Below are positions 61,101 to 64,000 of a stretch of DNA of 64,000 nt, piece after piece. Source of the stretch: Drosophila persimilis (lineage: Eukaryota > Arthropoda > Insecta > Diptera > Drosophilidae); NCBI RefSeq assembly GCF_003286085.1, contig NW_020825288.1, positions 23,436,001 through 23,500,000 of the forward strand. The letters run 5' to 3'. The position numbers and the translations under genes are program-made. How positions within the stretch are numbered: position 1 is the stretch's first letter; each line of letters starts with the position of its first letter. The notes beneath the pieces are model-generated. The model had not been told where the DNA came from, made no database searches, and saw only the letters and a program-made list of their open reading frames with translations.

Positions 61101-61915
61101 CCGGCCCAGCCCCCCCAGCCCCTGGCAGCCTGGAGTGCATACATACGATATGTAAATTGGCCAAAAGTCTTTTGATTTCGGTGTTATTTATACGGAGTAT
61201 CTGTTTTGTTTTGTTTGGAGGCTGGTGGGGAAATCTAGTTTATGTTTTGGGTCAACTGGAAACGGAAAAAACCAGTTTTAATTAAAAAGAAAAATTTATG
61301 AAACGAATGTTGGTTGTTTGCTTGTTAGTGGTAGTGTTTTTGTGGCTTGACAGATGGTGAAAGTCTATTAGGTTTAGCTGAGCTTTTATTTAATTGTTAT
61401 ATAAGCCCGAACCACCATAAAAGTGAACCTATTTCCATTATGGAATCAACATTCGCAGAATCAATTGCGGCTGATGGAATTGGAATCCAGACCAGACCTC
61501 GATTGCCGTCGTAAAAGCTCAAATTGCTGTCCCATTCTGGCCTTCGCTACATTTTTTGTCGTTGTGTGGCCTTTTTTTTTTAGCTGTGCTGTCGATTAGA
61601 TTAGAACAATTTTGAAGTTCAAGTGTCTGTGGCGGTACCGAGAACTCTGCTACCATCAAGCAACCATCGGCCTTAGCAATGGAAAGAGTTGCATGTATGG
61701 ATGATGGATGTATGGGGCAGGGCCAGAGATTTCCGGTTGCCACAGCCGCAGGATGAAAGCCGTGCACGCGGGTGTGGGTGTGTCAAGATAAACAAGCAGA
61801 ATCAACATCTGCCACCAAATGGTGCAATATCGCAGACAGAACTGTCAAGCAAGCAACCCGCCTGACGCCTTTATTTTGCTTTCTTTGCAGTTTCTCAACA
61901 AAGACTTAATCCGGA

Positions 61916-62575
61916 ATGACGTCGACGATGTCGAAGAGTCCGCGCCCTCTGAAAATTACCATCGTGGGCGATGGCATGGTCGGTAAAACCTGCATGCTGA
62001 TAACCTACACGCAAAACGAATTTCCCGAGGAATATATTCCAACAGTGTTCGATAACCATGCCTGCAACATCTCAGTGGATGATCGGGAGTACAACCTAAC
62101 GCTGTGGGACACGGCTGGGCAGGAGGACTACGAGAGACTTCGGCCGTTAAGCTATCCAAATGTGAGTTGTGGCTGCGGCTGCGTCGTAGGTGTTATGCAA
62201 TTAAGCGGGGCTAATCAATTTCGATTCGTTTCGGGCTCGCTCTCACAGACGAACTGTTTCCTGTTGTGCTATTCGATCAGCAGTCGCACCTCTTTCGAGA
62301 ACATCAAGAGCAAATGGTGGCCAGAGATTCGTCATTTCTCAAACAACGTGCCGGTGGTGCTGGTGGGCACTAAGCTGGACTTGCGCATACGGGACTCGGA
62401 GAAATTTGTCACCACACAGGAGGCGAAACGATTGCGTAAGGAGATCCATGCCTCCAACCTGGTCGAGTGCTCCGCCAAGAAGAAACAGAACTTGCAGCAG
62501 GTGTTCGAGGAGGCTGTCCGCGCCGTCGAAAAGAAGCCAAGGTCGTCACCCAAGCCATCCTGTACATTACTGTGA
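61916..62575 (+). CDS. RhoL: RhoL, Rho/Rac-family small GTPase
   Basis: Two coding exons, 61916-62161 and 62249-62575, give 190 aa. The GTPase motifs are intact: P-loop GDGMVGKT, effector VFDNHACNISV, switch II DTAGQEDYERL, TKLD and CSAKK, and a CaaX box CTLL suited to geranylgeranylation. The Rho-type insert loop KWWPEIRHF confirms the family; the effector loop differs from Rac, Rho and Cdc42, as known for fly RhoL. It acts in haemocyte adhesion and invasion and in ovarian cell shape. The 87-nt intron (AAT|GTGAGT, CTCACAG|ACG) is a multiple of three and stop-free, so the unspliced frame reads as 219 aa. A noncoding upstream exon is implied by the acceptor TTTGCAG|TTTCTC at 61889-61890. Confidence 0.96.
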   Translation: MTSTMSKSPRPLKITIVGDGMVGKTCMLITYTQNEFPEEYIPTVFDNHACNISVDDREYNLTLWDTAGQEDYERLRPLSYPNVSCGCGCVVGVMQLSGANQFRFVSGSLSQTNCFLLCYSISSRTSFENIKSKWWPEIRHFSNNVPVVLVGTKLDLRIRDSEKFVTTQEAKRLRKEIHASNLVECSAKKKQNLQQVFEEAVRAVEKKPRSSPKPSCTLL

Positions 62576-62893
62576 ACTAAGTGTATGCTTAATGTTTAAT
62601 ATTGTTATTATACGTAATGTATTGTGTAACTAATTTGTCTGACTCTTTGTGCTTCGTTTTCCAAACTCTGTGTAGAAAATGTACCGTTAAGTTCATATTA
62701 TTTAAGTGCTTGCTGTGTAAAAACAATCCATTTTCCGTGCGACCAAAGTGCATTTCTGTGTAAGAAAAACAAAATCAAAATCAAAACAAAAACAATATAA
62801 AATCAAAAACCAATATATATATATACCATAAAATATAAATAATTGAATTTAAATGCATATGAAATGCAACCCAAATCGTTATTGTACATATTC

Positions 62894-62899
62894 AATAAA
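62894..62899 (+). other. RhoL: poly(A) signal of RhoL
   Basis: AATAAA about 320 nt after the RhoL stop in very AT-rich sequence. It is the first canonical signal in the 3' UTR. Confidence 0.6.
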
Positions 62900-63832
62900 A
62901 ACCTAGTCATTAAAATCAGTTATTGGGTTCTAGTTTTCAAAAAGTCCCGCCAATCGAAATAGTTTCGCTGCCAGTCAGTCTTTTGTGTTTTTTCTTTCCT
63001 GCCCTGGAAAATAGTACGATAGTATTATCGATATTTCGGTATATAATGGGGACCTCCGCGAATGTACGCGTTTGATGTACAAAAGAGATAGAAAACAAAA
63101 ATTTTAACTGGTTGTTTTAGGCGATTCGATAGAATCCAATTTTAGTTTTAAAGCGGAGGTAGCTGAACGCCAGAACCGAAGACCCTGGAATCTAATCAAG
63201 ATATTTCGTTTGTGAAATGTATGAACCGGCACTTCTATGCATGGTTAGTGGTGTTAATTGAACATTATTTCAGACACAATCTAATAAAAGGGAGTCCCAG
63301 AGATTTGTCATGCTCCGTAGGTATCAGGATCGAGATAAATATATACAAGATACTAATAATATACATGAATATGTCTAAAACATGTCAATTTGAGAAAAGG
63401 TCTTTATAAATTACGTTGTTACTTCGTATAAAATAGGGTATACAAAGGCCTATGCGCGCTGCATGTCTTCAAATACCAGCAACATTGCGACTGTTTTTTT
63501 TTTTGAACTATTTGGTTTAGGCCTTGTTTTAGTCAAAATGCAATAAAAGCAAGGACTAAAAACTAACCAATCTTGAAGAAAATTTATTCATCAACGGCCT
63601 AAAACTATGTGGGCAGGGCTAAATATTCTATCTAGCTAGTAATATTCGACGGAATATCAAAAACGAGGAATATGTGTAATAGAACTTGAGTTGGTCAGTA
63701 TATTTACGGTATATTTTTAAAGTGTGACGGTATATTTTGGCATTTGTCTGAGGGTCGGACCGTATATTTATCTGTTTACAATTTGCAGTGATGATGTGGA
63801 ACTTTAAATAAATTAAAAAGTTAGCAAATAGG
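62900..63832. other. interval between RhoL and the syntaxin gene
   Basis: No protein gene is supported. It has a DRE-like TTATCGATAT with nearby TTCGGTATAT at about 63025-63045, and the promoter-type elements listed separately close to the syntaxin start. Confidence 0.5.
63694..63740 (+). promoter_or_regulatory. core promoter elements of the syntaxin-18-like gene
   Basis: GTCAGTATATTT at 63694-63705 is an exact match to Ohler motif 6 (KTYRGTATWTTT). ACGGTATATTT follows at once, then AGTGTGACG at 63721-63729 (near the M1BP motif, reverse of GGTCACACT) and another ACGGTATATTT-like copy. Grouping and the 100-140 bp distance to the ATG suit a housekeeping-type promoter. Confidence 0.6.
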
Positions 63833-64000
63833 ATGGACATAACCCAGCACTTTAAGGCGAGTGTCATGGCGGTGCGCCTGCAGCGTAAGACTGAGCTGGC
63901 TTCGTCCGGCAAAGGCAAGCCCACGGCAGGACCAACGAAGCCTACTGGACCCCGGGATGACTTCGCCATTGAGGCCAAAAAGGTGTGCAACAAGATCACA
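63833..64000 (+). CDS. Syx18: syntaxin-18-like ER SNARE, 5' end only
   Basis: ATG 63833 opens 56 codons that run off the window. The start MDITQHFKASVMAVRLQRK matches the syntaxin-18 N-terminal peptide pattern (D-I-T-x-x-F-x-A-S-V), and the later DFAIEAKKVCNKIT fits the start of its helical N-terminal domain. Syntaxin-18 is an ER t-SNARE for Golgi-to-ER retrograde vesicles, working with Sec20, Use1 and the NRZ/Dsl1 tether that binds this N-peptide. A Gly/Lys/Pro-rich linker lies between the two parts. The SNARE motif and membrane anchor are outside the window, so the call rests on the N-terminus and on the promoter just upstream. Confidence 0.75.
   Translation, partial: MDITQHFKASVMAVRLQRKTELASSGKGKPTAGPTKPTGPRDDFAIEAKKVCNKIT

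Larger units (their letters stand above)
55029..61915. other. 6.9 kb noncoding region upstream of RhoL
   Basis: No supported protein gene. It contains DRE-like repeats (55119 and 55343), a motif-6 pair near 55401-55423, a possible decayed receptor exon (55742-55817), a tandem repeat at about 55872-55962, a CT run at about 57325-57352, a GAGCC run near 57520-57540 and a run of 26 C at 58163-58188. Open frames such as 56244-56744 (166 codons) lack domains and ATG context. One or more noncoding RhoL first exons are expected here; the acceptor just before the RhoL ATG is at 61889-61890. Confidence 0.5.

Overview
This is a nuclear window from a fruit fly (Drosophila), matching the part of Muller element E that in D. 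melanogaster is polytene region 85D on 3R. The evidence is a run of recognisable orthologues in one block: an SLC22-type organic cation transporter, blistery/tensin (by), an FCHo F-BAR/muHD endocytic protein (CG8176), the histone demethylase Kdm3, mRpL47, Rlb1, Ras85D, rump, a SARNP/Tho1-type SAP protein (CG8149) and RhoL, followed by the start of a syntaxin-18-like SNARE. Short introns with GT/AG borders, TACATATGTACATA-type simple sequence, DRE and Ohler-type core promoter motifs and low-complexity runs are typical of flies. Several residues differ from D. melanogaster as I remember it (for example the Ras85D C-terminus CKIL rather than CKML), so this is another species. An obscura-group fly would fit but is not proven. 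All exon structures below were read by hand from splice borders and reading phase; every total is a whole number of codons.

Layout. 1-20.6 kb: the transporter gene. It has a first coding exon at 5511, a candidate alternative first exon at 2526 (also phase 0), a 12.5 kb intron and three exons at 18.2-20.6 kb. 20.6-24.1 kb: its 3' UTR and the by upstream region, with one unexplained 56-nt exon-like piece at 21871. 24.1-26.3 kb: by, in one coding exon. 30.35-35.8 kb (minus): FCHo/CG8176 in 12 coding exons. 37.2-39.8 kb (minus): Kdm3 in one coding exon. 41.9-42.9 kb: mRpL47 (plus), convergent with Rlb1 (minus, 42.9-44.35 kb). Rlb1 is head-to-head with Ras85D (45.5-46.2 kb), and a DRE and a Pho-like site lie between them. 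47.88-48.40 kb: a hAT-type MITE with a perfect 8-bp target duplication just upstream of rump. 48.7-53.06 kb: rump (plus). 54.0-55.03 kb: CG8149 (minus). 55.1-61.9 kb: noncoding, with DRE-like repeats, a possible decayed LDL-receptor-family exon, a small tandem repeat and a long C run. 61.9-62.6 kb: RhoL. 63.83 kb to the window end: 5' end of a syntaxin-18 gene.

The genes do not form one pathway; they are closely packed housekeeping and signalling genes. Functional themes are small GTPases (Ras85D, RhoL), adhesion (by), endocytosis and ER traffic (FCHo, Syx18), RNA and ribosome biology (rump, CG8149, Rlb1, mRpL47), chromatin (Kdm3) and transport (SLC22). I found no convincing new multi-gene system. 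The most unusual items are the hAT MITE whose termini resemble a core promoter motif, the two stop-free, multiple-of-three introns (mRpL47 and RhoL), the possible LRP-like pseudo-exon, and the duplicated BUD22-type tail of Rlb1.
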